Of a DNA stretch of 64,000 bases, positions 34,559 through 44,377 are shown piece by piece. The notes below the pieces were generated by a model. The model was not told the DNA's origin. It did not search any database and was given only the letters and a program-made list of their open reading frames with translations. The stretch comes from Arthrobacter yangruifuii. Lineage in GTDB: Bacteria > Actinomycetota > Actinomycetes > Actinomycetales > Micrococcaceae. Position 1 is the first letter of the stretch. The number at the start of each line of letters is the position of its first letter. The DNA lies in NCBI RefSeq assembly GCF_009192775.1, contig NZ_VTFX01000003.1:62001-126000 (forward strand), written 5' to 3'. The position numbers were made by a program, and so were the translations under genes.

Positions 34559-35961
34559 TGGTCAACGAGCCCACGGCATCCAGTCCCGAAGAGGCCTTCA
34601 TCAAGGCTGTGGAACGGTCCCGCGGCGTCACCGCCGCGGGACTGTCCCGGCGTGCCCGCAGTGTCGGGACGTTGAGCCTTCTCGACTGGCTAGGCTGTGC
34701 TGTCGCCGGAGGCAACACTCCGGAGGCACGGCAGACGTTCCAGGCCCTGGCGCCCGGCGTCGGTGACGCGGCTGTTGCCGGCACCGGGCTGTCGGTCGGA
34801 TGGCGGGATGCCGTGGTGCTCAACGGTGTACAAGGGCATGCCCTTGATTTTGACGACATGCTGCCGGCCATGTCCGGCCATCCGAGTGCCGCGGTCCTGC
34901 CGGCGCTGGTCACCCTCGGAGCGGATCTCGGGGCCACCGTGGAAGACGTCGTTCTGGCGCTGGCTGCCGGCGTCGAATTCGGCGCCTGGGTTGCGCGGTA
35001 CGTCATGCCGGGTCATTACGACGACGGCTGGCACGGTACCGGCACTGTCGGCACGCTGGCCGCCGCGGCCGGCGTGGCCCGCCTGCTGGGCCTCAGCCGG
35101 GACCAGTGGGTTACCGCCCTGGACCTGGCAGCCACGCAGGCCAGCGGACTGCGCGAGTTGTTCGGCACCGCCGGGAAGCCCCTGCACGCGGCCAACGCCG
35201 CCCAGGCGGGAGCCCTGGCGGGACGGATGGCGGCCGCAGGGGCTCACTCGGGGGGGCGGGGAATTCTCGGGCCGAAGGGGTTCATTGCCATTCACGGCGG
35301 CGATCCGGCCTCCGTGCAGGCTCCGGACACCGCGTGGGCTATTGAAGGCATGCTCTACAAGACCTATGCGTCCTGCTTTATGACCCAGGCCTCCGTGGAC
35401 GCAGCCCTGCGGCTGCGGGCTGCGGGCATCACGCCGGAGCAGGTCAAGGCGATCACGCTGACGGTGAGCCCGAAACTCCGGGATGTGTGCGCCATCGCGG
35501 TTCCGCGGACCGGGCTGGACGCCAAGTTCAGCCTGCAAGCCACGACCGCGCTGGCCCTCGGCGGCCATGATATGGCTGCCGAGTCCACGTATCACCCGGA
35601 CAAGCTGACCGGGGGCGCGTACCGGTCCCTGCTCTCCCGCATCACCCTGCAGTACGCGCAGGAGCTGGCGGGCAAGGAGGCAAGCATCGTCCTGGAAGCA
35701 CGGCTGTCCTCCGGACACACGGTGGTTCACCGGGTGGACCGGGGGCGGCCCGTTGAGGACCAGGACGTACTTCGCGGGACCCTCACGGACAAGTTCACGG
35801 CCCTGGTGGGCCCCGTGCTGGGCGAAGGCCGCACCGCCGCACTGGCACAGCTGGCGGGCGACGGCGGCACACCCGCAGCAGTTCTCCTGGCTGCATCGGC
35901 CCCCGCACAAGAAACAGACGACCGGCCTGCAACGGCAGGCATGGCACAAAGGATTGACTGA
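34558..35961 (+). CDS. MmgE/PrpD family protein
   Basis: 467 residues. It has the MmgE/PrpD pattern: TLSLLDWLGCAVAGG near residues 38-52, VLNGVQGHALDFDDM, GVEFGAWVARYV, and a long second domain with LYKTYASCFMTQASVDAAL. Known members are 2-methylcitrate dehydratase and cis-aconitate decarboxylase, so a hydro-lyase or decarboxylase on a small polycarboxylate is plausible. The exact reaction here is open. Its start overlaps the ALDH stop by one base. Confidence 0.88.
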   Translation: MVNEPTASSPEEAFIKAVERSRGVTAAGLSRRARSVGTLSLLDWLGCAVAGGNTPEARQTFQALAPGVGDAAVAGTGLSVGWRDAVVLNGVQGHALDFDDMLPAMSGHPSAAVLPALVTLGADLGATVEDVVLALAAGVEFGAWVARYVMPGHYDDGWHGTGTVGTLAAAAGVARLLGLSRDQWVTALDLAATQASGLRELFGTAGKPLHAANAAQAGALAGRMAAAGAHSGGRGILGPKGFIAIHGGDPASVQAPDTAWAIEGMLYKTYASCFMTQASVDAALRLRAAGITPEQVKAITLTVSPKLRDVCAIAVPRTGLDAKFSLQATTALALGGHDMAAESTYHPDKLTGGAYRSLLSRITLQYAQELAGKEASIVLEARLSSGHTVVHRVDRGRPVEDQDVLRGTLTDKFTALVGPVLGEGRTAALAQLAGDGGTPAAVLLAASAPAQETDDRPATAGMAQRID

Positions 35962-35962
35962 C

Positions 35963-36850
35963 ATGACGACGACTGAACGACTCGCGCTGGATGACGTGGT
36001 GGCCATCGATGTCCACGCCCACGCGCTGAACAGCAGCCACGACCACGGTGATGACGAGACCGGCAACGCCACCAAGGCTGACCAGGCCAAGCGGTGGAAG
36101 ACGGATTTGATCAACATCGATATTGCCGGCACGGCAGAGTACTACCGCAGCCGCCGGATCATGGCGGTCCTGTTCGGCGTGGACTCCGAGCGCCACATGG
36201 GGGACAAGCGCGTCCCGAACTACGAAGTCGCCGAAGCGGCCCGGGAGCACGACGACGTCTTCATCCCCTTCGCCAGCATCGATCCGTACCGCGGCAAGGC
36301 CGGAATTGCCGAAGCCATCGACCTCATGGACAACCACGGGATCCATGGCTTCAAGTTCCATCCGAGCGTGCAGGGCTTCGCGCCGGACGATCCGGTGGCG
36401 TACCGGCTCTACGAGGTCATTGCCGAGCGCGGCAAGGTGGCCCTGTTCCACACCGGCCAGACCGGCATCGGGCGTACCTCGCCCGGTGGCGGCGGAGTCC
36501 GGCTGAAGTACTCCAATCCCATGTATTACGACGACATCGCCGTGGACCTTCCCGATCTGAAGATCATCCTGGCGCACCCATCCTTTCCCTGGCAGGACGA
36601 GGCACTGGCGGTCGCCCGCCACAAGCAGAACGTGTACATCGATCTGTCCGGCTGGTCCCCGAAGTACTTCGACCCCAAGCTCGTCCAGCACGCCAACTCG
36701 CTGATTAAGGACAAGGTGCTTTTCGGCAGCGACTTCCCGCTGCTGACCCCCGACCGGTGGCTGACGGATTTCGCCGAGGCGCCCTTCAAGGACGCGGTGC
36801 GCCCGCTCATCCTCAAGGACAACGCCATCCGTCTCTTCAACCTGTCCTGA
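35963..36850 (+). CDS. Amidohydrolase (metal-dependent, ACMSD-like group)
   Basis: 295 residues from the ATG at 35963 with AAAGGA upstream; the frame open to 35753 is a shadow of the previous gene. It is a TIM-barrel amidohydrolase-2: metal ligands in AIDVHAHAL, GFKFHPSVQGF, HTGQTGIG, ILAHPSFPW and the late FGSDFPLLTPDRW aspartate. Relatives decarboxylate or hydrolyse ring-cleavage-type carboxylates. The substrate is unknown. It lies between MmgE/PrpD and the ferredoxin. Confidence 0.88.
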   Translation: MTTTERLALDDVVAIDVHAHALNSSHDHGDDETGNATKADQAKRWKTDLINIDIAGTAEYYRSRRIMAVLFGVDSERHMGDKRVPNYEVAEAAREHDDVFIPFASIDPYRGKAGIAEAIDLMDNHGIHGFKFHPSVQGFAPDDPVAYRLYEVIAERGKVALFHTGQTGIGRTSPGGGGVRLKYSNPMYYDDIAVDLPDLKIILAHPSFPWQDEALAVARHKQNVYIDLSGWSPKYFDPKLVQHANSLIKDKVLFGSDFPLLTPDRWLTDFAEAPFKDAVRPLILKDNAIRLFNLS

Positions 36851-36880
36851 ACCGCCGCAATTATTGGAAAGGCCACGACC

Positions 36881-37174
36881 ATGAATGACACCGTCACCCA
36901 CGCCGATGCCCCGTTCACGGTGCATCTCTCGCTGTCGGAAAAAACCTATGAGGTGCCTGCGGACAAGGGCATCCTGCAGGTCCTTGAGGAGGCCGGCGAG
37001 CCGGTCATCTCCTCCTGCCGGGAGGGTACCTGCGGGACGTGCGAAACCCCGGTGCTCTCCGGCGAGGTCGACCACCGCGACTCGGTCCTCTCGGACGAGG
37101 AGCGGCAGGCGAACGAAACCATGATGATCTGTGTCTCCCGCTGCCGGGGACCCCGCCTGGAACTGGACATCTAG
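36881..37174 (+). CDS. [2Fe-2S] ferredoxin
   Basis: 97 residues with plant-type cluster ligands Cys46, Cys51, Cys54 and Cys84 in SSCREGTCGTCETPV and MMICVSRC (Cys88 follows). The pattern is like the ferredoxin domain of phthalate-dioxygenase-type reductases rather than the P450cam putidaredoxin. It should carry electrons from the reductase at 28490 to the P450 two genes downstream. It lies 31 bases after the amidohydrolase and 2 before the SDR. Confidence 0.92.
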   Translation: MNDTVTHADAPFTVHLSLSEKTYEVPADKGILQVLEEAGEPVISSCREGTCGTCETPVLSGEVDHRDSVLSDEERQANETMMICVSRCRGPRLELDI

Positions 37175-37176
37175 GC

Positions 37177-38031
37177 ATGCCCGGCATCAAGGACTTCAGC
37201 GGCAAGGTCACTGTGGTCACCGGCGGCGCCAGCGGGATGGGCCTGGCCATGGCCCGGCGCTTCCTGGCCGACGGCGCAAAGGTGGTCATCGCCGACATTG
37301 AACAGTCCGCGCTGGACACGGCGGTGCGGGACCTGGACCCCACCGGCGAAAGGGTCCTGGGGGTACGGACGGACGTCAGTTCCTCCGAGAGCCTGCAGCA
37401 GCTGGCGGACAAAACCGTCGACGCCTTCGGCGGGGTCGACATCCTGTGCAACAACGCGGGGGTCGAGACGGGCGGTCCGATCGCAGACGTCACCGAACAG
37501 GCCTGGCGGTGGGTCATGGACGTCAACTTCTTCGGAGTGCTCAACGGATGCCGGATCTTCCTGCCGTTGCTGGAACAACGTCCCGAAGCGCACATCGTCA
37601 ACACCGCGTCCGTGGCCGCGTTCGCCACCGGCACCCCGACCATGGCCCCCTACTGCGCCTCCAAGTTTGCCGTCCTGGGCTTCTCCGAATCATTGGAGAT
37701 CGAGCTGCGTTCCCACGGCTCCACCGTGGGGGTCTCCGTCCTGGCGCCGGGGCCGGTGAAAACCAGGATGACCGAGGCGGAGCGGAACAAGCCGGACTCG
37801 GTGAAGGTGTCCACCGACCCCGAGCGCCAAAAGGTCATCGAGAACCTGGCCCGGAAGACCGCCGAGGTCGGAATGGAACCGGCGGACGTTGCCGACATGG
37901 TGGCCGAGTCCATCCGCGACAACCGGTTCTTCATCCTCACCCACCCGGAGATCGCCGTCCAGGGGGTCAGGACCCGGCTTGCCTGGATGGAAACCGGAAC
38001 CCCTCCGGCCCCGCGGACGGCCGGGGCCTGA
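37177..38031 (+). CDS. Short-chain dehydrogenase
   Basis: 284 residues from the ATG at 37177. SDR motifs: TGGASGMGLAMA near residues 16-27, NNAGVETGG, Ser in NTASVAAFATG, YCASKFAVLG and SVLAPGPVKTRM. The longer C-terminus suits a classical SDR with an extra helix. It lies between ferredoxin and P450, so it may act on the P450 hydroxylated product. Confidence 0.9.
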   Translation: MPGIKDFSGKVTVVTGGASGMGLAMARRFLADGAKVVIADIEQSALDTAVRDLDPTGERVLGVRTDVSSSESLQQLADKTVDAFGGVDILCNNAGVETGGPIADVTEQAWRWVMDVNFFGVLNGCRIFLPLLEQRPEAHIVNTASVAAFATGTPTMAPYCASKFAVLGFSESLEIELRSHGSTVGVSVLAPGPVKTRMTEAERNKPDSVKVSTDPERQKVIENLARKTAEVGMEPADVADMVAESIRDNRFFILTHPEIAVQGVRTRLAWMETGTPPAPRTAGA

Positions 38032-38103
38032 AGCTATACCCGAACGGCATGCCTCTCCCATACCCCGGCCGGGCCCGACCCGGCATTACCAAAGGACAGC
38101 ACC

Positions 38104-39318
38104 ATGACTGCACACGTAAGCGATGAGGTCCGGGACGCGCCCGTCTTCGACGGCGATCCCTTCTCCATGGAGGCCCTCAACGACCCGCACCACTACGACG
38201 GCCTGGCCCGCGAACTCGCGCCGGTTGTCTACGTGGAGAAGTACGACTACTACGCCATCACCCGTTTCGCGGAACTGCAGAAGGCCTTGCGGGACTGGCG
38301 CAGGATCGGCTCCGCGGACCGCCCCTTCTACACGCCCAACCCGTTCCGGCCCACCGTCCTGGTGCTTGAGGACCCGCCCACCCATACGATCTCCAAGAAC
38401 GCCGCCATGGCCGTGCTGTCCGGCGACAACCTGAAGAAGTTCGAACCGTACTTCAAGGAGCAGGCCGAAAAGATCATCGACGAGATCCTCGCCGACGGCC
38501 CGGCGGAGATCGACGGCTTCCGCGACCTCTCCGTACGCTACGTCCTGAAGGTCTTCCCCGATGTCCTGGGACTGCCGGAGGAGGGCCGGGAGGCCCTGCT
38601 CGCCTTCGGCGACGGCGTCTTCAACGTCTTCGGACCCGCGAACGACTTCCAGAAGGCCAAGCTGGCCCGTGCGGCTGAGGCACAGGACTGGATCGAGACC
38701 AACACCGACCGCGAGCTGCAGAAGGAAGGCAGCATCGGCGCCGACCTCTACAAGATGGCGGACGAGGAAAAGCTCTCCGGCGAGGTCGCCCAGCAGATCC
38801 TGAAATCCATCTTCTCTGCCGGTTTCGACACCACCACCGCGTCCATGGCCTCGATGCTTCGCGCATTCGCCGACAACCCCGGGGAATGGGAGAAGCTGAA
38901 GGCCAACCCGGACCTCGTGGAGAACGCATGGGAAGAAGCCATCCGCTTCTACCCGGCTTCCCGCTACGGTGGCCGGATCGCGAAGAAGGAGGTTGTGCTG
39001 GGCGGCATCCGCATCCCCGAGGGCGGCAAGATCCTCACCATGTGGCTGGGAGCCGGCCGGGACGGACGCCAGTACCAGGACCCGGACGAGTTCAGGATCG
39101 ACCGGGACATGTCCAACGGCGGCCATCTGTCCTTCGGCTTCGGTATCCACACCTGCGCCGGCAACCTCATTGCCCGCCTCGAGGCGAGGACGCTGCTGCG
39201 CGCAATGCTGGAGCGGATTGAGACGATCGAGCTGGTGGGCGAACCCCGCCGGGCCTTGAACTACCAGGCCTTCGGACACGAGTACGTGCCGATCCGGCTG
39301 ACCCCGAAGAAAAACTGA
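38104..39318 (+). CDS. Cytochrome P450 (island)
   Basis: 404 residues, full length. The I-helix is AGFDTTTAS near 239-247 (acid/Thr pair present), the ExxR is Glu278-Ala-Ile-Arg281, and the haem ligand is Cys351 in FGFGIHTCAG. The N-terminus lacks a membrane anchor, so it is a soluble bacterial class I P450. It is downstream of its own ferredoxin, with the reductase in the divergent operon. It should hydroxylate or O-dealkylate the imported substrate; I lean towards small aromatic or cyclic acids by general resemblance, with low confidence. Confidence 0.93.
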   Translation: MTAHVSDEVRDAPVFDGDPFSMEALNDPHHYDGLARELAPVVYVEKYDYYAITRFAELQKALRDWRRIGSADRPFYTPNPFRPTVLVLEDPPTHTISKNAAMAVLSGDNLKKFEPYFKEQAEKIIDEILADGPAEIDGFRDLSVRYVLKVFPDVLGLPEEGREALLAFGDGVFNVFGPANDFQKAKLARAAEAQDWIETNTDRELQKEGSIGADLYKMADEEKLSGEVAQQILKSIFSAGFDTTTASMASMLRAFADNPGEWEKLKANPDLVENAWEEAIRFYPASRYGGRIAKKEVVLGGIRIPEGGKILTMWLGAGRDGRQYQDPDEFRIDRDMSNGGHLSFGFGIHTCAGNLIARLEARTLLRAMLERIETIELVGEPRRALNYQAFGHEYVPIRLTPKKN

Positions 39319-39337
39319 CCCCGCTAAAGGTCATCGG

Positions 39338-40612
39338 GTGAACACATCCGGGCGTGTCCGCCCCGGACGGGGCGCGGCGGGCGGCCCGGGACAGGGATCC
39401 CGGGCGCCCGCAGGCCCGCCGCTGTGGACGGTGACCTTCACGGCCGCCGTCGTCGTCAACTTCCTGTTGAACCTCGTGTTCTACATGCTGATGACCACGA
39501 CGGCGGTCTATGCCATCGGCAGGTTCGGGGCCGACGGCACCACGGCCGGGCTGGCCGCGTCCATTTTCGTGATGGGCGCCCTGGCGTGCCGCCTGCTCTC
39601 CACAGTCATGCTCGTACGAGTTGGGGCCATGCCGCTGTTCGTCCTCGGGGCCGCGCTCTCATTCCTTTTCTCGCTGCTGTACCTAGCCGCCGAGCCTCTC
39701 TGGGTACTGATGCTGGTTCGGTTCCTTCATGGTGCCGGGTTCGGCCTGGCCCATTCGGCCGTTGGCTCCATCGCCCAGTCTGTCCTGCCGCACGCGCGGC
39801 GCGGGGAAGGCGTGGGCTACTTCGGCACTGCGGCCACCATGGGCACGGCACTGGGACCGTTCGCCGGCCTGTATGCCATTGCCAACGCCGGCTATTCGGC
39901 CCTCTTCCTCGCTGTTGCCACTGTCCTCGCGGCAGCCCTGGCGGGAGGGCTTCTCCTGCGCGTGAAAGCGCATCACCCGGAGGGCACAGCGGCCGACGGG
40001 CGGCAGCCACGGGAGGAGCCGGATCCGACGCCGGCGGCACCGCCGTTGCGCGAGACACTGCGCCGGATTCTGCCGATCGGCCTGATCGCCTTCTTCCAGT
40101 CGATAGCCTATGCCGGCGTCGCAGCTTTCATGGATGTCCATACTGCTGCCCTGGGGCTCGGCGCCCTGGCCGGTTCCTTTTTCCTGGTCTACGCCTCGGC
40201 CGTTATCCTGGTGCGCCTGATGACCGGACGGATCGTCGACCGGCATGGTCCGGCGACAGTCTTCTACCCCTCGGCGGCCTTATACGCCGCGGGCCTTGTC
40301 CTGGTGGCGACCGCGCCGTCGGCGCCTGTCCTCTATCTGGGCGCCGTCCTGCTGGGCATCGGCTACGGCAGCCTCCTTCCCACCGGGCAGACAATCGCCA
40401 TGGGGCTGCTGCCGCGCCGGCAATCCGGCACGGCCTTCGTCTGGTACTTCCTCTTTGTGGACCTCGGGTTTGGCTTCGGTCCGTTTCTCCTCGGTGCCCT
40501 GGTCGAGGGCATCGGAACCACCTCGATGATCCTCATCAGCTGCAGCTTTGTCGCCGTAGCCGGCGTCCTGTTCCGGACCCTCCTGCCGCCATCGGTCCGC
40601 TCCGGTTCCTGA
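39338..40612 (+). CDS. MFS transporter
   Basis: 424 residues from a GTG at 39338, with an Arg/Gly/Pro-rich N-terminal tail before about 12 hydrophobic segments (NFLLNLVFYMLMTTTAVYAIG opens TM1). Signature-like loops GIGYGSLLPTGQTIAMGLLPRRQSG and GRIVDRHGPATVF are typical of MFS. It ends the P450 operon and may import substrate or export an intermediate. The next MFS gene downstream is broken. Confidence 0.88.
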   Translation: MNTSGRVRPGRGAAGGPGQGSRAPAGPPLWTVTFTAAVVVNFLLNLVFYMLMTTTAVYAIGRFGADGTTAGLAASIFVMGALACRLLSTVMLVRVGAMPLFVLGAALSFLFSLLYLAAEPLWVLMLVRFLHGAGFGLAHSAVGSIAQSVLPHARRGEGVGYFGTAATMGTALGPFAGLYAIANAGYSALFLAVATVLAAALAGGLLLRVKAHHPEGTAADGRQPREEPDPTPAAPPLRETLRRILPIGLIAFFQSIAYAGVAAFMDVHTAALGLGALAGSFFLVYASAVILVRLMTGRIVDRHGPATVFYPSAALYAAGLVLVATAPSAPVLYLGAVLLGIGYGSLLPTGQTIAMGLLPRRQSGTAFVWYFLFVDLGFGFGPFLLGALVEGIGTTSMILISCSFVAVAGVLFRTLLPPSVRSGS

Positions 40613-40640
40613 AAAAGAGATTACATAAACCCTCCCTACA

Positions 40641-40657
40641 TCGACACTAAGTGTCGA
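40641..40657. promoter_or_regulatory. GntR operator-like site 4
   Basis: TCGACAC-TAA-GTGTCGA: a 7-bp perfect inverted repeat with a 3-base spacer, containing two TCGACAC half-sites. It sits just before the broken MFS gene and after the P450 operon. Confidence 0.58.
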
Positions 40658-40715
40658 CTCTAATTTCCGGTTCCAGCAGGAATCGGCTGACATTGGAGCC
40701 CACTTGGTTCTGAGG

Positions 40716-42043
40716 TTCTCGCCCCGGGATGTGCAGTTCTTCAACTGCTGTGCTTCTTCGCCTGGGCGGGAGCCGTCTATGACTTCATCCTGTTCGGCAA
40801 TCTGTTGCCCATGATCGCAGGGGACTTCGGGCTCGACGAATCCGGGGCCACGGGCATCAATACCTGGATCACCGCGGGAACAGCCCTGGTGGCTCACTTC
40901 CTGGGCCGCGTTGTTGACCGGGTGGGGCGCCGCAAGGGCCTGATCATCGCGGTGGGGGAGCTGCCGTTGCATCCCTGTTAACGGCCACCACGGGGCTCCT
41001 CTTCGGTCTGTTCGCCGGGCTCGGACTCGTGGCCCTCGTGCTCATGCGGACCGTCGCCGGACTGGACTACGCGGAGATGGCCGTCAACGCCACCTATCTC
41101 TTCGAGGTCTACGCCACTACGGCGGCCACGCCCGCACAATTGCGGCGCCGAGGTCTGACGTACTTGCTGGTGCAGTCCGGCTGGCCCGTAGGTGCGGCGG
41201 TTGCTGCAGGATCGGTGGCCCTGCTGCTCCCGATCGGCGGCTGGGAGCTGTGCTTCGTGGTCGCTGCGTGCCGGCGGTCTTCATCTCCTGGGCTGCGCGG
41301 AAGCTGAAGGAGAGCCCCCAGTTTGCGGCCCGCCAGCAGATTCAAATGCTTCGAAACGCCGGGCGTACCGAGGAGGCCAAGGCCCTGGCCGCCGAGTTCG
41401 GCATCGAGGTCGCAGAAGTTGAGCGGACCTCCGTGATGGAGGTCTTCCGCGGAGAGTCCCTGCGCCCCATGCTGACGATCTGCCCCGCCTACCTTCTGAA
41501 CGGCATGGTGCGCTGGTTTTCCAGATCCTGGCCACGTCGCTGCTGACCTCTGAATCCGGCATGAATATCAACTTCACCAACGCCCTGCTCATCCTGCTGA
41601 TCTCCAACGGCATGGCTTTCCTGGGCTACCTCTTCCACGGGTGGCTGGGTGACCGGATCGGCCGCCGCAACACCATCGCCATGGGCTGGATCATGGCGTC
41701 GGTGTCCTACGGAGCCATGCTGATGCTGCCGCAGGGCAACTTTGGTCCGGTTGTGGCCCTCTACAGCGTGGGCCTGTTCTTCCTCATCGGCCCGTTCTCC
41801 GCCCTGATGTTCTTCACGGGGGAGAGCTTCCCCTCGACAATCCGTGCCACTGCAACCAGCATCATCACGGCCAGCGGAATGGTCGGGAATATCCTTGCCG
41901 GCGTCATCGTCACCACGCTGCTGTCCAGCGGTGAGGCCTGGACCCGCACGGCATTTATTGCCGGGATCGTCCCCACCCTGCTGGGCGGCATGCTGATCTT
42001 CTTCGCACCCCACCGCGATCCCCAGGTGGCCTGCCTGGACTGA
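40716..42043 (+). pseudogene. MFS transporter pseudogene (metabolite:H+ symporter type), at least three frameshifts
   Basis: The residual protein is clear across several frames: FFAWAGAVYDFILFGNLLPMI, GRVVDRVGRRKGL, then after a one-base loss near 40955 GAAVASLLTATTG, FEVYATTAATPAQLRRRGLTYL, after a second shift near 41270 PAVFISWAARKLKESPQF, and after a third near 41510 NALLILLISNGMAFLGYLFHGWLGDRIGRRN to the end. The ESPxF and GRR motifs are those of an importer of organic acids. The start is unclear. An operator-like site remains upstream, so the gene was probably part of the regulon before decay. Confidence 0.85.
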
Positions 42044-42234
42044 CGCGGGGTGCTTCCGGACACAAGCACTGTACGTTCAGCGCCGCTGGCAGAAACCGCC
42101 CCGGCAGCCCTCGGTGCATCCCCTCCAAACCGTTGGGATGTGCCAGGGGCTGCCGGGCTTTTCTGCAGGGGCCTTTTCTATGGAGCAACGCTGCCCGGGA
42201 ATCCTGCGGGGGGGGAGAGGCCAGGTCGCCCGGA

Positions 42235-42279
42235 CACGCCTTGGGCGGGCAGGACACTGTCCTGCCCGCCCAAGGCGTG
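42235..42279. terminator. Perfect 22-bp inverted repeat with 1-base centre
   Basis: The left arm (42235-42256) reads CACGCCTTGGGCGGGCAGGA plus CA, and the right arm (42258-42279) is its exact reverse complement; the only unpaired base is C42257. It lies between the broken MFS gene and dctM, which converge on it. It would form an extreme hairpin in either transcript and probably terminates both. Confidence 0.8.
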
Positions 42280-42302
42280 CAACCGCTCTGAAAGCCGGGT
42301 GG

Positions 42303-43805
42303 TCAGCCCTTCATGCTGGCAGAGTCGACCAGCCATGTCACAAGCTCCGGGAACAGGAACAACATCAGGACTACAAAACCGACGACAGGCAACGCAAAGG
42401 CGCCGGCGATAAAGATATCCGACAGCTTGATCTTCTGACCCTGGTTCACCTCCGGGTCCTGGACCAGCTTGTAGAGGACAAAGCTGAGTACGCCCACGGG
42501 AGGGGTGATGCCGCCCAGTTCCGCCATCAGCACCGTCAGGACGCCGAACCAGAGAAGGTTGATCTCAAGATCCAGCAACGTGGGCATGAGGATGGGGATA
42601 CTCAGCAGCATCATGCTCATGGGCTCGATGAACATGCCCAGGATCAGGAAGACCAGGAGGCACAGCAGGGTGAAGGTGACCGGCCCCAGTTCGGCGTCCT
42701 GCACAACACCGGCGAACCAGTTGGCGATGCCGCTCATGGACATCAACCGGTTGAGCAGCCCGGCTCCGATCAGGACCAGGAAGATCGCGCCTGTGGCCGC
42801 GATAGTGGCGACAACGGACTCCTTGACCGAGGTGATGAAACGCTTCCAGCCCAGGGACAGCAGCGCGATGAGCAACGCACCCAGCACCCCAAAGGCAGCT
42901 CCTTCGGTAGCGGTGAAGAATCCCGCGTACATGCCGCCCATGACGATGAAGATCAGCAGTGGCAGGGGTGCTACGTGCGTGAGCGTCCGCCACCGTTCAT
43001 CCCAGCTCGTCTTGGGGGAGGCATTCGCTCCGCGGGGAACCATGCCCTTAGCAAATACGGCTAGGAGCACGATCATGATGATGCTGACGGCAGCGACCAT
43101 GAGTCCCGGCACGATACCGGCCAGCAACGCCTGGCCCACCGGCGCGTTGACGATTCCCGCGTATACGACCATCAGCAGGCTCGGAGGAATGAGCTGTCCG
43201 GGAAGGCCTGCGGTGATGACGGAGCCGACGGCGAGCCGGCGGTCGTAGCCGGAACGGAGCATCTCCGGAATGCCGATTCGACCCAGCGCATAGGTGATGC
43301 CGATGGTGGATCCGCTGGCGGCGGCCAGCCCTGCTCCCGCGAGGTTGGTGGTAATCGCCTGGCCGCCGGGCAGCCAGCCAAGCCACGCCCGTGCCGCGTT
43401 GAACACCTTGGCCGTCGCGCCGGAGCGCCACAGGATCATGCCAAGGAGAATGAACATCGGCAGCACGCTCATGGACCAACTGGCCGCGGTACCGTACGGA
43501 ACATCCATCAAGGTGCGGATCACCGCACGCTCTCCGCTGATGGCCCACACCCCGAGTATGCCCGAGGCTCCCATGGCTACGGCGATGGGAAACTTCAGGA
43601 TGAGCAGGTCCAGCATCAGGATGATGGCCAGGCTGGCCTTCAGCTCCCGGCCGTCCAGGGTAAAGATCCCGATGACAAGCAGGACCGCCAAGCCCAGGAG
43701 GGCCAGATAAGCACCGCTGGAGATACTCCTGGCCGATCGCTTCGTTTCCCGGCGGCTGCCTGCGGGCCGGGAAACGGAGACGTCGTTAGAAAGCTGGGAG
43801 GTCAC
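42303..43805 (-). CDS. dctM: TRAP transporter large membrane subunit
   Basis: 500 residues from a GTG that overlaps dctQ by 20 bases. It has about 12-13 hydrophobic segments. TRAP-large features include GTAASWSMSVLPMFILLGMI, GSTIGITYALGRIGIPEML, the re-entrant QLIPPSLLMVVYAG and GGITPPVGVLSFVLYKL. It is the ion-coupled channel, driven by sodium or protons. The N-terminal ~30 residues are a charged extension. Confidence 0.93.
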   Translation of the reverse strand: MTSQLSNDVSVSRPAGSRRETKRSARSISSGAYLALLGLAVLLVIGIFTLDGRELKASLAIILMLDLLILKFPIAVAMGASGILGVWAISGERAVIRTLMDVPYGTAASWSMSVLPMFILLGMILWRSGATAKVFNAARAWLGWLPGGQAITTNLAGAGLAAASGSTIGITYALGRIGIPEMLRSGYDRRLAVGSVITAGLPGQLIPPSLLMVVYAGIVNAPVGQALLAGIVPGLMVAAVSIIMIVLLAVFAKGMVPRGANASPKTSWDERWRTLTHVAPLPLLIFIVMGGMYAGFFTATEGAAFGVLGALLIALLSLGWKRFITSVKESVVATIAATGAIFLVLIGAGLLNRLMSMSGIANWFAGVVQDAELGPVTFTLLCLLVFLILGMFIEPMSMMLLSIPILMPTLLDLEINLLWFGVLTVLMAELGGITPPVGVLSFVLYKLVQDPEVNQGQKIKLSDIFIAGAFALPVVGFVVLMLFLFPELVTWLVDSASMKG

Positions 43806-44346
43806 CGTTGTTCACCTCTTCCTGGGTGGTCAGGGTTTCTTTTCCGCGTGCTGCCTGCACCGCGTGCTTGATTTCGGCGATGAGCTGCAACACCAGGACC
43901 GCGATGCCGACCGGCACGATCCAGCGGGTTGGCCAGACCAGGGTGTTTGTGGCGGAGGTGAATTCTCCGACGGCCGTCTGAGCCAGGGCGTTTTCCACCC
44001 CGTACCATCCGATGAGCCCGACAAACACCAGAGTGGCGGTGTTGATGAGCGCGGTCGCGACCGCCCGCATCCTGTGCGGAAGCCGCTCGTGCAGCATCGG
44101 CAGGTCGATATGCTCGCCTCGACGCTGTGTGATTGCCATTGCGCAGAAGACCATTACCGGCATCCACCAGTACGTGACGTACTCGATGGTGCCTTCAATG
44201 GGTGCGTTGGCAAAGAACCGCAGGCAGACGTCCAACACCATGTGGGCCGCCAGCCCGAGCGCCGCAATGCCCGCGAGGACCGTCAGGGCCTGGGTCAACC
44301 GAAGAGTCGTCGTTTCCAACGCTCCCGTTCCCGTACCTTTAGCCAT
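43786..44346 (-). CDS. dctQ: TRAP transporter small membrane subunit
   Basis: 186 residues with four hydrophobic segments. Typical DctQ signs: FFANAPIEGTIEYVTYWWMPVMVFCAMAITQRRGEHIDL, with the conserved RxGxH/HI region, and WPTRWIVPVGIAVLVLQL. It forms the membrane complex with DctM, whose start overlaps its end, and lies 31 bases after dctP. Confidence 0.92.
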   Translation of the reverse strand: MAKGTGTGALETTTLRLTQALTVLAGIAALGLAAHMVLDVCLRFFANAPIEGTIEYVTYWWMPVMVFCAMAITQRRGEHIDLPMLHERLPHRMRAVATALINTATLVFVGLIGWYGVENALAQTAVGEFTSATNTLVWPTRWIVPVGIAVLVLQLIAEIKHAVQAARGKETLTTQEEVNNGDLPAF

Positions 44347-44377
44347 TACCTTGACCTACCTATTCCTCAGGAGAATG

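Noticed and set aside
34690-36132. Minus-strand frame of 480 codons opposite MmgE/PrpD and the amidohydrolase
   Set aside because: Antisense to two recognised enzymes and without domain signs.
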